Shown one piece after another: positions 11,530-20,209 of a DNA stretch of 64,000 nucleotides. The notes under the pieces were generated by a model. That model saw only the letters and a program-made list of their open reading frames with translations, ran no database searches and was not told where the DNA came from. The position numbers and the translations under genes are program-made. Source of the stretch: RYN-230 sp963829725 (lineage in GTDB: Bacteria; Actinomycetota; Actinomycetes; Streptosporangiales; Streptosporangiaceae); assembly GCA_963829725.1 (NCBI GenBank), contig CAWHJW010000019.1, forward strand, positions 186,001-250,000, in the 5' to 3' direction. How positions within the stretch are numbered: position 1 is the stretch's first letter; every line of letters begins with the position of its first letter.

Positions 11530-12263
11530 GGCTGTCTCTTTCCTGGCTGCTCGCCCTCCGCATGCGCCGGCACGGCGGCTGGTTCGCGGCCGGGGCTGGC
11601 CGGCCGGGCGGCCGCCTGCCAGATCCGGGCGCCCAGCGCGACCATCGCTACCGCGAAGGGCAGCATGAACAAGACCACGCGGACCGGGCCGAAGGATCCC
11701 ACCTGCTGTGCGACCTCCAGGCCGATGACGAACAGGACCGCCAGCCAGCGCGGCACGCTCCGGCTCCGCCACAGTGCAAATCCCATGAGGACCGGCGCGG
11801 CGGTGATGCCGATGAAATAGACGGCCGTGAACAGCTGGCCGGGCCGCGAAGTGAACGTGGTCACCAGGAATCGTGCGGCCGCGTCTGGCGTCAGGTGTGC
11901 CGCCGCCGCGGCGGCAAGGTTGACACCGACCAGGACGTTGAGGAGGGCACCGCAGAAGGCGCCTATTCCCCCGAGCAGCGCGGCAACGGTGGCGATCACC
12001 GATCCGCGCTCCCTGACCAGCGTGGCGATGGCCGGGTATGAGACGGCCAGGGCCCCCAGCGCGAGGAGTGTCAGCGAGCCCGAGAGGTAGAGCTGAGCCG
12101 TGTGCTTGGCCGCAATGGGCAGCACCTTAACCGCGGTGGCGGTGCTGGTTATCTCCTGGTCGGTGCCTTTGGGGTTGAATGCCTCGGCACTGACATAGAG
12201 CACGGCGGTGATGGGGAGGAAAACGGCTAGCACCCGCTGACGTGCCCGGGCCGTATCATCCAT
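11526..12263 (-). CDS. Six-helix membrane protein of unknown function
   Basis: The protein is 245 residues from the ATG at 12263, with GGAGAAG seven bases upstream. Six hydrophobic segments are visible, near residues 10-30, 50-75, 85-115, 150-170, 180-197 and 203-222, with a Pro/Ala-rich cytoplasmic tail. Conserved-looking features are NPKGTDQEITST after the first helix and ALWRSRSVPRW before the fifth. The layout resembles DUF4386-like actinobacterial membrane proteins, but I cannot assign a family firmly. It is divergent from the wHTH gene at 12428, and the CTAG-type palindrome lies 124 bp before its start. It is followed by a broken SDR with a 4-bp overlap. Confidence 0.7.
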   Translation of the reverse strand: MDDTARARQRVLAVFLPITAVLYVSAEAFNPKGTDQEITSTATAVKVLPIAAKHTAQLYLSGSLTLLALGALAVSYPAIATLVRERGSVIATVAALLGGIGAFCGALLNVLVGVNLAAAAAAHLTPDAAARFLVTTFTSRPGQLFTAVYFIGITAAPVLMGFALWRSRSVPRWLAVLFVIGLEVAQQVGSFGPVRVVLFMLPFAVAMVALGARIWQAAARPASPGREPAAVPAHAEGEQPGKRQP

Positions 12264-12360
12264 TGGCTTCTCCAGTCCGCTGGATGGCCGGTCACCCCTG
12301 GCCCCGGGACCAGCACGGCAGGACCGTGAACCGGTCCTGGACGCTCCTCCCGCCAAGCTA

Positions 12361-12378
12361 TGCCAAGCTATACTGGCA
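12361..12378 (+). promoter_or_regulatory. Probable -10 box within an inverted repeat
   Basis: TATACT at 12369-12374 is a near-consensus -10 hexamer for the wHTH gene at 12428. It is enclosed by the short inverted repeat TGCCA (12361-12365) and TGGCA (12374-12378). A direct repeat of GCCAAGCTA (12352-12360 and 12362-12370) overlaps it. The predicted transcript start is near 12381, just before the CTAG palindrome. No good -35 box is visible. Confidence 0.5.
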
Positions 12379-12386
12379 ACAGGAAA

Positions 12387-12404
12387 CTAGCAATTAATTG
12401 CTAG
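12387..12404. promoter_or_regulatory. CTAG-N10-CTAG element, copy A (perfect palindrome)
   Basis: CTAGCAATTAATTGCTAG is a perfect 18-bp palindrome flanked by AAA on the left and AAAGA on the right. It lies 23 bp before the GTG start of the wHTH gene and just downstream of the -10 box, where a bound repressor would block transcription. It is AT-rich in a GC-rich region, and the same element recurs at 15772, 18010 and 24537. Confidence 0.75.
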
Positions 12405-12427
12405 AAAGATCATGGTAGCCTGGATAC

Positions 12428-12736
12428 GTGACGAGCTGGGGTTTCTTGACCAACCACGCCCGGGTGCTGCTGTGCATCGCCCACGACTCGGGCGTGCGCC
12501 TGCGCGACATCGCGGCCAGGCTGGACATCACCGAGCGCAGCGCCTACGGCATCGTCACCGACCTGGCCGAGGCCGGCTACGTGGTCAAGGAGAAGGACGG
12601 CCGTCGCAACCGCTACCAGATCCAGGTCCACCTGCCACTGCCCGACCCCGCCGGCCGGGAGCGCACCGTCGGCGAAGTCCTGGCCCTGCTCGCCGGCGAG
12701 GACCAGTCCGCCGCCGAGGTGCCCCTGGCCGACTGA
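12428..12736 (+). CDS. Small winged-helix regulator, paralogue 1
   Basis: This 102-residue protein starts with GTG. A MarR/ArsR-like winged helix spans almost its whole length: MTSWGFLTNHARVLLCIAHD is helix 1, then VRLRDIAARLDITERSAYGI is the helix-turn-helix, and VKEKDGRRNRYQIQ is the wing. A short tail may serve for dimerisation. No effector domain is visible. It is clearly paralogous to the protein at 15442-15750 over its whole length, and both genes carry the same CTAG palindrome just upstream, which suggests autoregulation or cross-regulation. It probably binds DNA as a dimer. The signal sensed is unknown. Confidence 0.85.
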   Translation: MTSWGFLTNHARVLLCIAHDSGVRLRDIAARLDITERSAYGIVTDLAEAGYVVKEKDGRRNRYQIQVHLPLPDPAGRERTVGEVLALLAGEDQSAAEVPLAD

Positions 12737-12966
12737 CCGGCCGCTGCCCCGCGATCACGCTGTCTCACTGGCTGGCACTGCTCATGGTATGGTGCCATCG
12801 GCTGTCAATGCTCACCATTACGAATGCCGGGATCTGCCGGCATTCCGGTTTCGAGCCTTTCGCCGGAGAGACCAGGCTATAGCCCCGTCGCGGGCCTGGC
12901 AGCGGTCCAGAATGCATCGTTGGCGTTTACCGGCACCTCGGCCACAAGAAACGTAGGCAGCAGAAA

Positions 12967-13938
12967 TTGATATCGTTCATCTGGTCCCCAGGAAATCCCC
13001 TGCCCGCTGGCACCGGCGGCTCGGAGCACTATACCGTCGGCCAGGTCCGGGAACTGAAAAGGCGCGGCATACCGCGCAGGTGGTCACCGTCGGCCTGGGC
13101 GCCAGTGACGGCCGGGACGATTTCACCGGCATCCCATTCCGGTCACTGCCGACGCTGGCCGAGGTCGGCGAACTCGACAGCACCGTCGTTTTCGTCAATG
13201 AGCCGCACCGTGCCGACCAGGTACCCCGGCGTTCGTGATCCTGCACAACCCGCCGCCCATCCGGGAACAGAAAAAGGCGTTCGCCGTCGAGGGAACCAGG
13301 AATCGGACCTGATGGCCACCAGCCAGTACGCGGCCGCCCTCTGGGCGGGATACCTGGACGTCAACGTTTCGACGATCAGCGTCGTTTACCCCTTCGCCGA
13401 ACCGTTCATCGAGCGGCTGCTCGGCGAGCATCCCGGGATCTCCGTGGCAGGCACCTGCAAGACCCCGGCCCGGATGGCGGCCCTGATGGCCGGCTACGAC
13501 ATCGTGGTGCTGCCCTCCAACAGCCAGTACTGGCACGAGACCTTCGGCATTATCTCGATCGAGGCCCAGCTTTCGGGCTGCCGGGTCGTCGCCTCCGATG
13601 ATGGCGGCCTGCCCGAGACCGATTGCGGCGGCGTGGTGCTCGTCCGGCCGGACAACGCCGAGGCGCTCGCCTGGGGGATCCGTGAGGCCGTGGACAGCGG
13701 GCCGCTCTCCCCGTCGGGGAGGCAGGACGCCGGGATACGGTTCACCGTCGGGCAGTCCGTGGACATGCTGCTGAAAGTATTCACCCAGCCGCTGCCCATC
13801 CCGCCAGCGACCATCGTCCGGCAACTCGAAGAGCTGATCCTGGCGCCCTCGGCAGAACTGCCGCGCCACCCCAGCCTGGGAAGCGCGCTGACCGGGTCAG
13901 CGGCGGAGGACGCGTCACCGGCCGGGACCGCCGCATGA
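12967..13938 (+). pseudogene. Frameshifted family 4-like glycosyltransferase
   Basis: The N-terminus (MISFIWSPGNPLPAGTGGSE, TTG start) is a GT-B donor-loop start. Near 13070 the signal moves to another frame (VVTVGLGASDGRDDFTGIPF), and near 13230 it moves again (FVILHNPPPIREQKKAF). It then returns as MATSQYAAALWAGYLDV. Part of the acceptor domain seems deleted before the intact C-terminal half: ALMAGYDIVVLPSNSQYWHE, then ETFGIISIEAQLSGCRVVAS with the EX7E-type donor motif. It is translationally coupled (ATGA) to the toroid protein. At least two indels make it non-functional unless they are sequencing errors. Confidence 0.75.
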
Positions 13939-14948
13939 GGTACCCGCGTGCGCCATTCCGGCACCTGCAGCGGCTGACCGATCACATCGGCCTGCTTGAG
14001 CACGCCGAGGGGATCGTGCCCCGGCACGATCATGGCTACCGCGTGGACGACGTTGCCCGCGGCCTCGTGGTGGTATGCCGGGAGCCGTCGCCATCCCAGG
14101 AACTCGTCATCCTCGGGCGCCGCTACCTGCACTTCCTCGCACAAGCACAGGCGCCCGACGGGACATTCCGTAACCGCCTCGGCTACGACCGCCGGTGGCA
14201 GGGCCAGCCCGGAACCGAGGACGGCTGGGGCCGTTCCCTGTGGGCCCTGGGCACCGCGGCGGCACGGGGCCCCACCGCGGGGATCCGCGAGGAGTCCTTC
14301 ACCCGGTTCGGCCTGAGCGCGCAAGTCTCCTCCGTGTGGCCGCACGCCATGGCGTTCGCGGCGCTCGGCGCGGCCGAGATACTCGAGAAATGGCGCGGCC
14401 ATTCCGGCGCGCTCACGCTTCTCGCCAAGGCCAGCACCGTGATCGGTGAGCCTCCGGCGAACCCGGCGTGGCCGTGGCCGGAGCCCCGGCTGAGCTACGC
14501 GAATGCCGCGATCGCCGAGGCCGTCATCGTGGCGGGCTGGAAACTGGGCCAGGACCGGGTGCTGCGCAACGGTCTCCGCATGCTGGAGTGGCTGCTCGTT
14601 GCCGAGACCCGGGATGGCCACCTGTCGGTGGTGCCGGCCGGGGGCTGGGGTCCCGGTGAGATCCGGCCCGCTTTCGACCAGCAGCCGATCGAGGTCGCCG
14701 CACTGGCGGACGCATGCATGCGCGCGGCGGCGGTGACCGGTGACGCCCGCTGGCTGGCGGGCGCGCAGATGAGCGTGGCCTGGTTCCTCGGTGACAACGA
14801 CGCGAGGGTGCCGATGCTGGACGAGCAGACGGGCGGCGGCTGTGATGGCCTCGGGCCTGTGAGCCGCAGCCGTAATCAGGGCGCTGAGTCGACGCTCGCG
14901 ATGATCTCCGTGCTGCAGCAGGGCCGCCGCCTGGCCGCCGCCCGGTGA
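13935..14948 (+). CDS. Alpha/alpha-toroid protein linked to a glycosyltransferase
   Basis: The protein is 337 residues, largely helical. Repeating features such as HDHGYRVDDVARGLVV, TEDGWGRSLWALGTA, and FDQQPIEVAALADACMRAA suggest an (alpha/alpha) toroid like those of AGE-type or glycosidase folds. The acidic loops (RVDDVAR, EDGWGR) could be catalytic or sugar-binding. It overlaps the glycosyltransferase stop by 4 bp, and proteins of this type commonly accompany actinobacterial GT4 enzymes. No signal peptide is present. I cannot assign a reaction. A role in glycan or polysaccharide processing is inferred from the neighbour. Confidence 0.7.
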   Translation: MRYPRAPFRHLQRLTDHIGLLEHAEGIVPRHDHGYRVDDVARGLVVVCREPSPSQELVILGRRYLHFLAQAQAPDGTFRNRLGYDRRWQGQPGTEDGWGRSLWALGTAAARGPTAGIREESFTRFGLSAQVSSVWPHAMAFAALGAAEILEKWRGHSGALTLLAKASTVIGEPPANPAWPWPEPRLSYANAAIAEAVIVAGWKLGQDRVLRNGLRMLEWLLVAETRDGHLSVVPAGGWGPGEIRPAFDQQPIEVAALADACMRAAAVTGDARWLAGAQMSVAWFLGDNDARVPMLDEQTGGGCDGLGPVSRSRNQGAESTLAMISVLQQGRRLAAAR

Positions 14949-14955
14949 CCGATCC

Positions 14956-15360
14956 TCACGCGGCCCGGCGGGCGCTCCCGGTGCCGCCCCGGCGAACCTG
15001 CGGGCTGGTTATCGCGGCCTGGACCGTGGGAAACACGCTGAGATGACGGTGCAGGCCCGTCATCCGCAGCACCTGGTCCACCTGCGCCGAAACCGCCGCC
15101 AGGCGCAGGAACCCGCCGAACAGTCTCGCGCGGCGCCCGGCGCCGACCAGCACAGCGAGCCCCCTGGCATCACAAGAACTCACCTTGGACAGGTCGATGA
15201 CCAGCCGGTCAGAGCCAGGCGAGAGCAAGCCGAGAAGCTGCTCGCGCAGGGCCGGAACGCAGGCAATGCCGAGTTCGCCCGCCAGTTCAGCGACGGTGAT
15301 TCCGGCCGCGGTCCGGGTGGACAGGGCCAGGCTGGACGTGGTCTCGTTGCCTGGGTCCAC
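14956..15360 (-). CDS. STAS-domain anti-sigma factor antagonist
   Basis: The protein is 134 residues, GTG start. One STAS domain covers residues 15-120. The stretch LVIDLSKVSSCDARGLAVLV carries the conserved Asp-Leu-Ser and the phosphorylatable Ser region of SpoIIAA/RsbV proteins. Such proteins bind and neutralise an anti-sigma kinase when unphosphorylated, releasing a stress sigma factor. No partner RsbW-type kinase or sigma gene lies nearby, so it must work with a gene elsewhere. The Arg/Gly-rich C-terminal tail is probably disordered. It is convergent with the toroid gene. Confidence 0.88.
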   Translation of the reverse strand: MDPGNETTSSLALSTRTAAGITVAELAGELGIACVPALREQLLGLLSPGSDRLVIDLSKVSSCDARGLAVLVGAGRRARLFGGFLRLAAVSAQVDQVLRMTGLHRHLSVFPTVQAAITSPQVRRGGTGSARRAA

Positions 15361-15441
15361 GATGGGCCCCCTCTCAGATTGAGCGGAACGGGCGGCCTGA
15401 CGGCTGCCGCGTGCAGGAGCGCACTGGATGCCGCGGCCGGC

Positions 15442-15750
15442 TCAGCGGCGCCTCCCGCCGGCCGCCGTGCCAGCGCCGGGGCCCGCGAGCACGTCGAGGA
15501 CTTCGCCGATGGTCCGCTCGCGGCCGGTGGGCTCGGGCAGCGGCAGGTGCCCCTGGATCTGGTAGCGGTTGCGCCGCCCGTCCTTGTGCTTGCTGATGTA
15601 GCCAGCTCCGGTCAGGTCCGTGAGGATGCCGTAAACGCTTCGCTCGGTGATGCCCAGGGTGATCGCGATGTCGCGCAGCCGCATCCCCGGGTCGTGCGCG
15701 AGGAGCAGCAGCACCCGGCCGTGGTTACTCAGGAAGCCCCAGCTACCCAT
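15442..15750 (-). CDS. Small winged-helix regulator, paralogue 2
   Basis: This 102-residue winged-helix protein is collinear with the one at 12428. It has the same MxSWGFLxNHxRVLL opening, a near-identical helix-turn-helix (LRDIAITLGITERSVYGILT) and the same wing (DGRRNRYQIQGHLPLPEP). The main differences are in the C-terminal tail. The ATG at 15750 is supported by alignment to its paralogue. A CTAG-N10-CTAG element lies 21 bp upstream (15772-15789). The two proteins may recognise the same operator and so regulate each other, or form heterodimers. Confidence 0.85.
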   Translation of the reverse strand: MGSWGFLSNHGRVLLLLAHDPGMRLRDIAITLGITERSVYGILTDLTGAGYISKHKDGRRNRYQIQGHLPLPEPTGRERTIGEVLDVLAGPGAGTAAGGRRR

Positions 15751-15771
15751 GCCATAAGACTATCAGTATTT

Positions 15772-15789
15772 CTAGAAAAAAATTGCTAG
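15772..15789. promoter_or_regulatory. CTAG-N10-CTAG element, copy B
   Basis: On the minus strand it reads CTAGCAATTTTTTTCTAG, flanked by AA and AAA as in the other copies. It lies 21 bp before the second wHTH paralogue. The nearest gene on the other side is the 3' end of a hydrolase, so only the wHTH gene can be its target. This makes autoregulation the simplest reading. Confidence 0.7.
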
Positions 15790-15841
15790 TTGCGGATTGC
15801 AGCTGTAGGCCGCGCGCAGGCACCCCATCCGGGGTCCTGAG

Positions 15842-16708
15842 TCAGGCTGGCGCTGGACGGCTGTCCAGTGCCGCCAGGAACTCGGTGATCGCCACCGCGA
15901 TCTGGGCTGACCCGCGGCGGGGCAGGTGGTGGCCGATCCCGTCCAGGAGCTGAACGCGCGCATCGGGCAGCACAGCGGCCAGCTGATGGGTGGTATCGAC
16001 CGGGATGAGCGTGTCGTGCGGGTCGGCGATCAGCAGCACCGGCTGCCCGACGGCCGCCAGGGAAGCGGTCAGGCCGCCGAGCTCGTGCGCCAGCGCACGC
16101 TGCTCGGTGAGGAAGCTGCGCCACAGCGGCCCGTGATCGTGGTACGCGTGGCCCCAGATATGCCAGTTGACATGCTCGTCGGGGGTGATGGGCCGCCGGC
16201 GCAGCCGGGCGATGGCGCCCAGCCGGGCCCGGGCCAGCCACGGAGTCAGCCACCACGCCGTCACCGCGCACACCTCCCCGATCACCGGCGCGGCCAGCAG
16301 CCGGTCCCAGCCAGTCAGGCAGCCGGGGCCGACACTGGCCAGCAGGACCAGCGCCTCGACACGCTCAGGTGCCAGCTGGGCCAGCGAGAGCGCCACCCCT
16401 CCCCCGTAAGAGTGGCCGACCAGCACCGCCCGCCCGATGCCCCGCGCATCCAGCTCCGCCAGCACCGCGCGAGCACCGCACGCGAAGCCTCCCGCGGGCA
16501 GCAGGCTGGCCCCGTACCCGGGCCGGTCCAGCGCCACGACATCGAACGGCGGCGGCAGCCGGTCAGCGACCTGCTGCCAGTCCGAGCCCGAGCCTGGCTG
16601 GCCGTGCAACAGCACGACCTCATGCGCGCCCACATCAGACCAGCCTAGATCGCCGCCCGCGGCGAACGGTTCGCCGCCCGCATGCCCACGCTGATCAACG
16701 GCCTCCAC
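15842..16708 (-). CDS. Alpha/beta-fold hydrolase
   Basis: The protein is about 288 residues from a GTG at 16708. The start is uncertain, because the open frame continues upstream without a ribosome site. Motifs in order are EVVLLHGQPGSGSDW (oxyanion loop HG), ALDRPGYGAS, GHSYGGG (nucleophile Ser), IADPHDTLIP (acid Asp) and DGIGHHLPRR (catalytic His). All triad residues are present. The fold covers esterases, lipases, dehalogenases and ring-fission hydrolases, and the substrate is not evident. It stands alone between the wHTH gene and the divergent desaturase gene. Confidence 0.82.
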   Translation of the reverse strand: MEAVDQRGHAGGEPFAAGGDLGWSDVGAHEVVLLHGQPGSGSDWQQVADRLPPPFDVVALDRPGYGASLLPAGGFACGARAVLAELDARGIGRAVLVGHSYGGGVALSLAQLAPERVEALVLLASVGPGCLTGWDRLLAAPVIGEVCAVTAWWLTPWLARARLGAIARLRRRPITPDEHVNWHIWGHAYHDHGPLWRSFLTEQRALAHELGGLTASLAAVGQPVLLIADPHDTLIPVDTTHQLAAVLPDARVQLLDGIGHHLPRRGSAQIAVAITEFLAALDSRPAPA

Positions 16709-16936
16709 GTGGCACTGCCCCGCCGCCGTCCCAGGCGGCCGCCGGGCCGACTCCTGACGCTCACCTGGCGGGCTGATTCTGGGATACCCGGCAGTAGCCG
16801 GGCCAGAGTACTGTCTAGGCAGGCATCCCCCTACGGCCAGCGGCGTCTTCCCGGACGGGCGCAGGGCCGGCATCGCTGCTCAGGACCCCGGCGGCACATC
16901 AGCAGACGACCACGATGAGCTCGTAAGGAGTTCCCG

Positions 16937-18001
16937 GTGGCATCCCTCGAAGCAGGCCCTGCCTGGTCAGGCCAGCTGCTACCGCCCGGCACCTCATCCC
17001 CGGCACCACGCGGTACCGAGTACGCCGAGTTGTCCCGGCAGATCAGGGCGGCCGGGCTGCTGGACCGGCGGCCGCGATACTACACCTGGAAGATCACGGT
17101 CACCGCAGTGCTGCTGGCCGCGGGGTGGGCTGCCTTCGCCGTGCTAGGCGACTCGTGGTGGACGCTAGCGGTGGCCGCCTTCCTGGCGGTGATCTTCACC
17201 CAGGTCGGCTTCCTGGGCCACGACGCCGGGCACCGGCAGATCTTCCGGGCCCGGCCGGGCAACCACGTCCTCGGCGTCGTGCTCGGCAACCTGGGCATCG
17301 GGCTGAGCTACGGCTGGTGGGTCAGTAAGCACAACCGCCACCACGCTCACCCCAATCAGGAAGGTTCGGACCCCGACATCGTGATCGGGGTGCTGGCCTT
17401 CACCGAATCCCAGGCGCACGCCGGCCGGGGCCTGGGCCGGCTGGCGTTCCGCTTCCAGGCGTTCTTGTTCTTCCCGCTGCTGCTGGCCGAAGCGGCCAGC
17501 CTGCACGTGGCGAGCGTCCGCGCGCTGATCAGCCGGCCCTCGCGTTACCGGGCCTGGGAGGCCGGGCTGCTCGCCGTCCATGTGGCGGGTTACCTCACCG
17601 TGGTGTTCCTGGTGCTCTCCCCCGCCCGGGCAGTGGCGTTCATCCTCGTGCAGCAGGGCCTGTTCGGCCTGTACCTCGGCGCGTCCTTCGCCCCCAATCA
17701 CAAGGGCATGCCCATCCTGGAAGCCACCGACCGCAGCGGCTTCCTGCGCCGGCAGGTGCTCACCTCCCGCAACGTCCGCGGTGGCTGGCTCACCGACCTT
17801 GCCCTGGGCGGCCTGAACTATCAGATCGAGCACCACCTCTTCCCCTCCATGCCCCGGCCCAACCTGCGCTATTCCCAGGCGATGATCAGGGCATTCTGCG
17901 CACAGCAGGACCTGCCGTACTGCGAGACCAGCCTGGTCGGCTCCTACGCCCAGGCTCTGCGCCACCTCAACACCGTAGGCAAGTCAGCCCGCCGCACCTA
18001 G
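16937..18001 (+). CDS. Membrane fatty acid desaturase
   Basis: The protein is 354 residues, GTG start behind TAAGGAG. The three histidine boxes of front-end or acyl-lipid desaturases are present: HDAGH (near residue 95), HNRHH (near 134) and QIEHH (near 296). They bind the di-iron centre. About four hydrophobic segments are seen (residues 53-95, 105-125, 175-190, 212-255). It inserts a double bond into a membrane lipid acyl chain, needing a ferredoxin or similar donor that is not encoded here. No cytochrome b5 domain is fused. A CTAG-type element lies 9 bp after its stop codon. A cold or membrane-stress role is inferred. Confidence 0.92.
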   Translation: MASLEAGPAWSGQLLPPGTSSPAPRGTEYAELSRQIRAAGLLDRRPRYYTWKITVTAVLLAAGWAAFAVLGDSWWTLAVAAFLAVIFTQVGFLGHDAGHRQIFRARPGNHVLGVVLGNLGIGLSYGWWVSKHNRHHAHPNQEGSDPDIVIGVLAFTESQAHAGRGLGRLAFRFQAFLFFPLLLAEAASLHVASVRALISRPSRYRAWEAGLLAVHVAGYLTVVFLVLSPARAVAFILVQQGLFGLYLGASFAPNHKGMPILEATDRSGFLRRQVLTSRNVRGGWLTDLALGGLNYQIEHHLFPSMPRPNLRYSQAMIRAFCAQQDLPYCETSLVGSYAQALRHLNTVGKSARRT

Positions 18002-18009
18002 GACTCTTT

Positions 18010-18027
18010 CTAGAAAGATATTGCTGG
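18010..18027. promoter_or_regulatory. CTAG-N10-CTAG element, copy C (one-base variant)
   Basis: Read on the minus strand it is CCAGCAATATCTTTCTAG, with one base changed in the first CTAG. The AAAA and AAAGA flanks match the other copies. It lies between the desaturase stop and the DUF5994 gene, followed by TATAGT at 18031-18036, a possible -10 box for the latter. Confidence 0.6.
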
Positions 18028-18149
18028 TTTTATAGTGCGCATATATCCTGGAGTTAGGCACCAGGGATAAGCCGGCGGCCAGCAGCGCCGAGGCCCCCCG
18101 GGACGGTCACGCACTGGCCCGGTCCCCCGGTGCCGGAAGGAAGTAAGCC

Positions 18150-18644
18150 ATGCCACAACCAGACGGCACCACCAGCACCGTGCCAGTGCCCCCGCCGGTA
18201 CTGCCAGTGGTCCCCCGGCAATCGGCGCCAGTCCGGGAGCCCTTGCGGCTCAGTTTCGACTCCGCGCTCAGCCGCGGCGGAGCCGTAGACGGCGGATGGT
18301 GGCCACGGTCGAGGAACGCGGCCACGGAACTGCCCGGCCTCATCGCGGCACTGGATTCCCGGCCCGGAGTGCACGTGCGGCGGCTGTCCGTGCACGTCAA
18401 CGAATGGGACGACATCCCCCGGCGGCTTCCTGCCGGGGGCAGCCGCGTCATCCGGGTCAACTGGTTCACCACCATTCCCCGCCACACCATCAGCGTCACG
18501 GCAGACGCCCACGACATGATCAACCTGCTGGTCATTCCCTCGGGCACCGCGGCGGTGCCCGCCCAGGCCGCCATGGAGGCGGCCATGAGCGGCCGGGGCG
18601 ACCCCGCTGACCTGCTCGCCGGAACGCCGAAGGCATCGGCCTGA
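18150..18644 (+). CDS. DUF5994 family protein
   Basis: The protein is 164 residues. After a Pro-rich N-terminus, the core GGAVDGGWWPRSRNAATELP and the later VNEWDDIPRRLPAGGSRVIRVNWF match the DUF5994 pattern seen widely in actinomycetes, often among stress and GAF-ANTAR genes. No catalytic motif, signal peptide or membrane segment is visible. The ATG at 18150 has GGAAGG nearby. A CTAG-type element and a TATAGT box lie about 120 bp upstream. The function is unknown. Confidence 0.75.
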   Translation: MPQPDGTTSTVPVPPPVLPVVPRQSAPVREPLRLSFDSALSRGGAVDGGWWPRSRNAATELPGLIAALDSRPGVHVRRLSVHVNEWDDIPRRLPAGGSRVIRVNWFTTIPRHTISVTADAHDMINLLVIPSGTAAVPAQAAMEAAMSGRGDPADLLAGTPKASA

Positions 18645-18731
18645 AGGCCCGCCATCGGACGGCCGCGCGTCCCCGGCTGTCCTCACCCGACCGTCACCGC
18701 GACGCGGCGTCCCCGTCTGTGCGGCGGCCCT

Positions 18732-19442
18732 GTGGATGAGTGGAATATGTGGGCGCGGCTACTGGCTGAGGCGGCAGCGGAACGCGCCGCGCAGCCGGGG
18801 CGGATCTGCCAGCTGTGTGTACAGATGCTGGGGGTCACCGGCGCTGGCATCTCGATGGTGACGGCAGCCGGCAACCGCGCGGTGGTCTGCGCGACTGATG
18901 AGGTGTCCGCGCGGATCGAGGACCTGCAGTTCACGCTGGGTGAGGGCGCATGCGTTGATGCGGTGGTGGCTGGGGCCCCGGTCATCGTCAGCGACCTGGA
19001 CGAACCCGTTGACATCGTCGTCGGGCGCTGGCCGGCTTTCCTGGAGGGCGCCGGCGTGGCCGGAGTCCGGGCTGTATTCGCGTTTCCGTTGCGCATCGGT
19101 GCCATCACCGTCGGTGCCCTTGACCTGTACCGTGACCGGCCCGGGGATCTCACGGCCGGCCAACTGACCGCGGCGCTGATGGCGGCGGATGCCGCCGCGC
19201 TCGCGCTGCTGTACCTGAGCACCGGCCGCCAGGACCCCTTCGCTGACGACATAGCCGGGCGGGGGGCCTACCAGATGCAGGTACACCAGGCGACTGGCAT
19301 GGTGAAGGTCCAGGCCCGTGTCACCATCGAGGAGGCCTTCCTGTTGCTGCGCGCTCGCGCGTTCGCGGCCGGGCGGCCGGTAGCGGCCGTCGCCAAAGAC
19401 GTGGTGGAGCGCCGCCTGCGCTTCCCGGAGGAGGACCGATGA
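18732..19442 (+). CDS. GAF-ANTAR RNA-binding regulator 1
   Basis: The protein is about 236 residues, with a GTG start at 18732 and an ATG five codons later as an alternative. A GAF sensor domain covers residues 20-155 (FTLGEGACVDAVVAGAPV, FPLRIGAITVGALDLYR). A C-terminal ANTAR helical domain starts near residue 180 (MQVHQATGMVKVQARVTIEE). ANTAR proteins bind paired RNA hairpins and act as antiterminators, with the GAF domain sensing a ligand or redox state. It overlaps the next GAF-ANTAR gene by ATGA, so the two are made together. Confidence 0.85.
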   Translation: MDEWNMWARLLAEAAAERAAQPGRICQLCVQMLGVTGAGISMVTAAGNRAVVCATDEVSARIEDLQFTLGEGACVDAVVAGAPVIVSDLDEPVDIVVGRWPAFLEGAGVAGVRAVFAFPLRIGAITVGALDLYRDRPGDLTAGQLTAALMAADAAALALLYLSTGRQDPFADDIAGRGAYQMQVHQATGMVKVQARVTIEEAFLLLRARAFAAGRPVAAVAKDVVERRLRFPEEDR

Positions 19443-20209
19443 CCAGCACCGACCCCGTCGGCGGGCAGCCCGCCTGGGCCCGTGAGCAGGCGCTCGCGGA
19501 GACCTTCGTGATGCTCGCGGACACCCTGGTCGAGGACTACGACATCGTCAACCTGCTCGACCGGCTCGCTGCCGCCTGCGTCAGCCTGCTCGGCGTCACG
19601 GCGACCGGGCTGCTGCTGGATGACCAGAAGGGCAACCTGGCCGTGGTCGCGTCGTCCAGCGAGGAGACCCGGCTGCTGGAGATCTTCCAGCTGCAGAACA
19701 ACCAGGGGCCGTGCCTGGACTGTGTCCGCACCGGCATCGCTGTCACCAGCGCCGACCTCGCCGCCGACCACGCGCGGTGGCCGCTGTTCGTCCCGGCTGC
19801 GGTGGCGGCCGGTTTCCGGTCCGTCGCGGCGCTGCCACTGCGGCTCCGCGACCAGACCATCGGCGGGCTGAACCTGTTCCACGACGGCGCTGACCCGGTG
19901 CCCGCAGCCGACCAGCGCCTGGCGCAGGCGCTGGCGGACGTCGCCACCATCGGCATCCTGCAGCAGCGCTCCGCGCACCGCAGCGCCCTGCTGGCCGAGC
20001 ACCTCCAGCTCGCGCTGAACAGCCGGGTCATCATCGAGCAGGCGAAAGGCATCCTCGCCGAGCGCAACGCGGTTGAAATGACCACCGCCTTCGACGCGCT
20101 GCGCCGGCACGCCCGCCACCGCAACATCAAGCTCACCGACCTCGCCCGCGCCGTCGTCCGGGGCGACATCGAACCCGGCACCCTCGCAGTGGGCCCGCCC
20201 GACGCGTGA
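19439..20209 (+). CDS. GAF-ANTAR RNA-binding regulator 2
   Basis: The protein is 256 residues. The GAF domain spans about residues 35-175 (NNQGPCLDCVRTGIAVTSAD, ALPLRLRDQTIGGLNLFHDG). The ANTAR domain, residues 190-245, has the canonical LNSRVIIEQAKGILAERNAV and ends with LARAVV. Two Cys in the GAF domain (GPCLDC) could be redox-active, though this is inference. It is coupled to the preceding paralogue by a 4-bp overlap. The RNA targets are unknown. ANTAR regulons usually involve terminator-proximal hairpins. Confidence 0.88.
   Translation: MTSTDPVGGQPAWAREQALAETFVMLADTLVEDYDIVNLLDRLAAACVSLLGVTATGLLLDDQKGNLAVVASSSEETRLLEIFQLQNNQGPCLDCVRTGIAVTSADLAADHARWPLFVPAAVAAGFRSVAALPLRLRDQTIGGLNLFHDGADPVPAADQRLAQALADVATIGILQQRSAHRSALLAEHLQLALNSRVIIEQAKGILAERNAVEMTTAFDALRRHARHRNIKLTDLARAVVRGDIEPGTLAVGPPDA

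Noticed and set aside
12367..12404. Intrinsic terminator at the copy A palindrome
   Set aside because: The palindrome is AT-rich without a T-run and sits between divergent genes, so an operator is the better reading.
16814..16823. TCTAGGCAGG upstream of the desaturase as a second ROK site
   Set aside because: It matches only one arm of the ROK palindrome with no inverted partner, so chance is likely.
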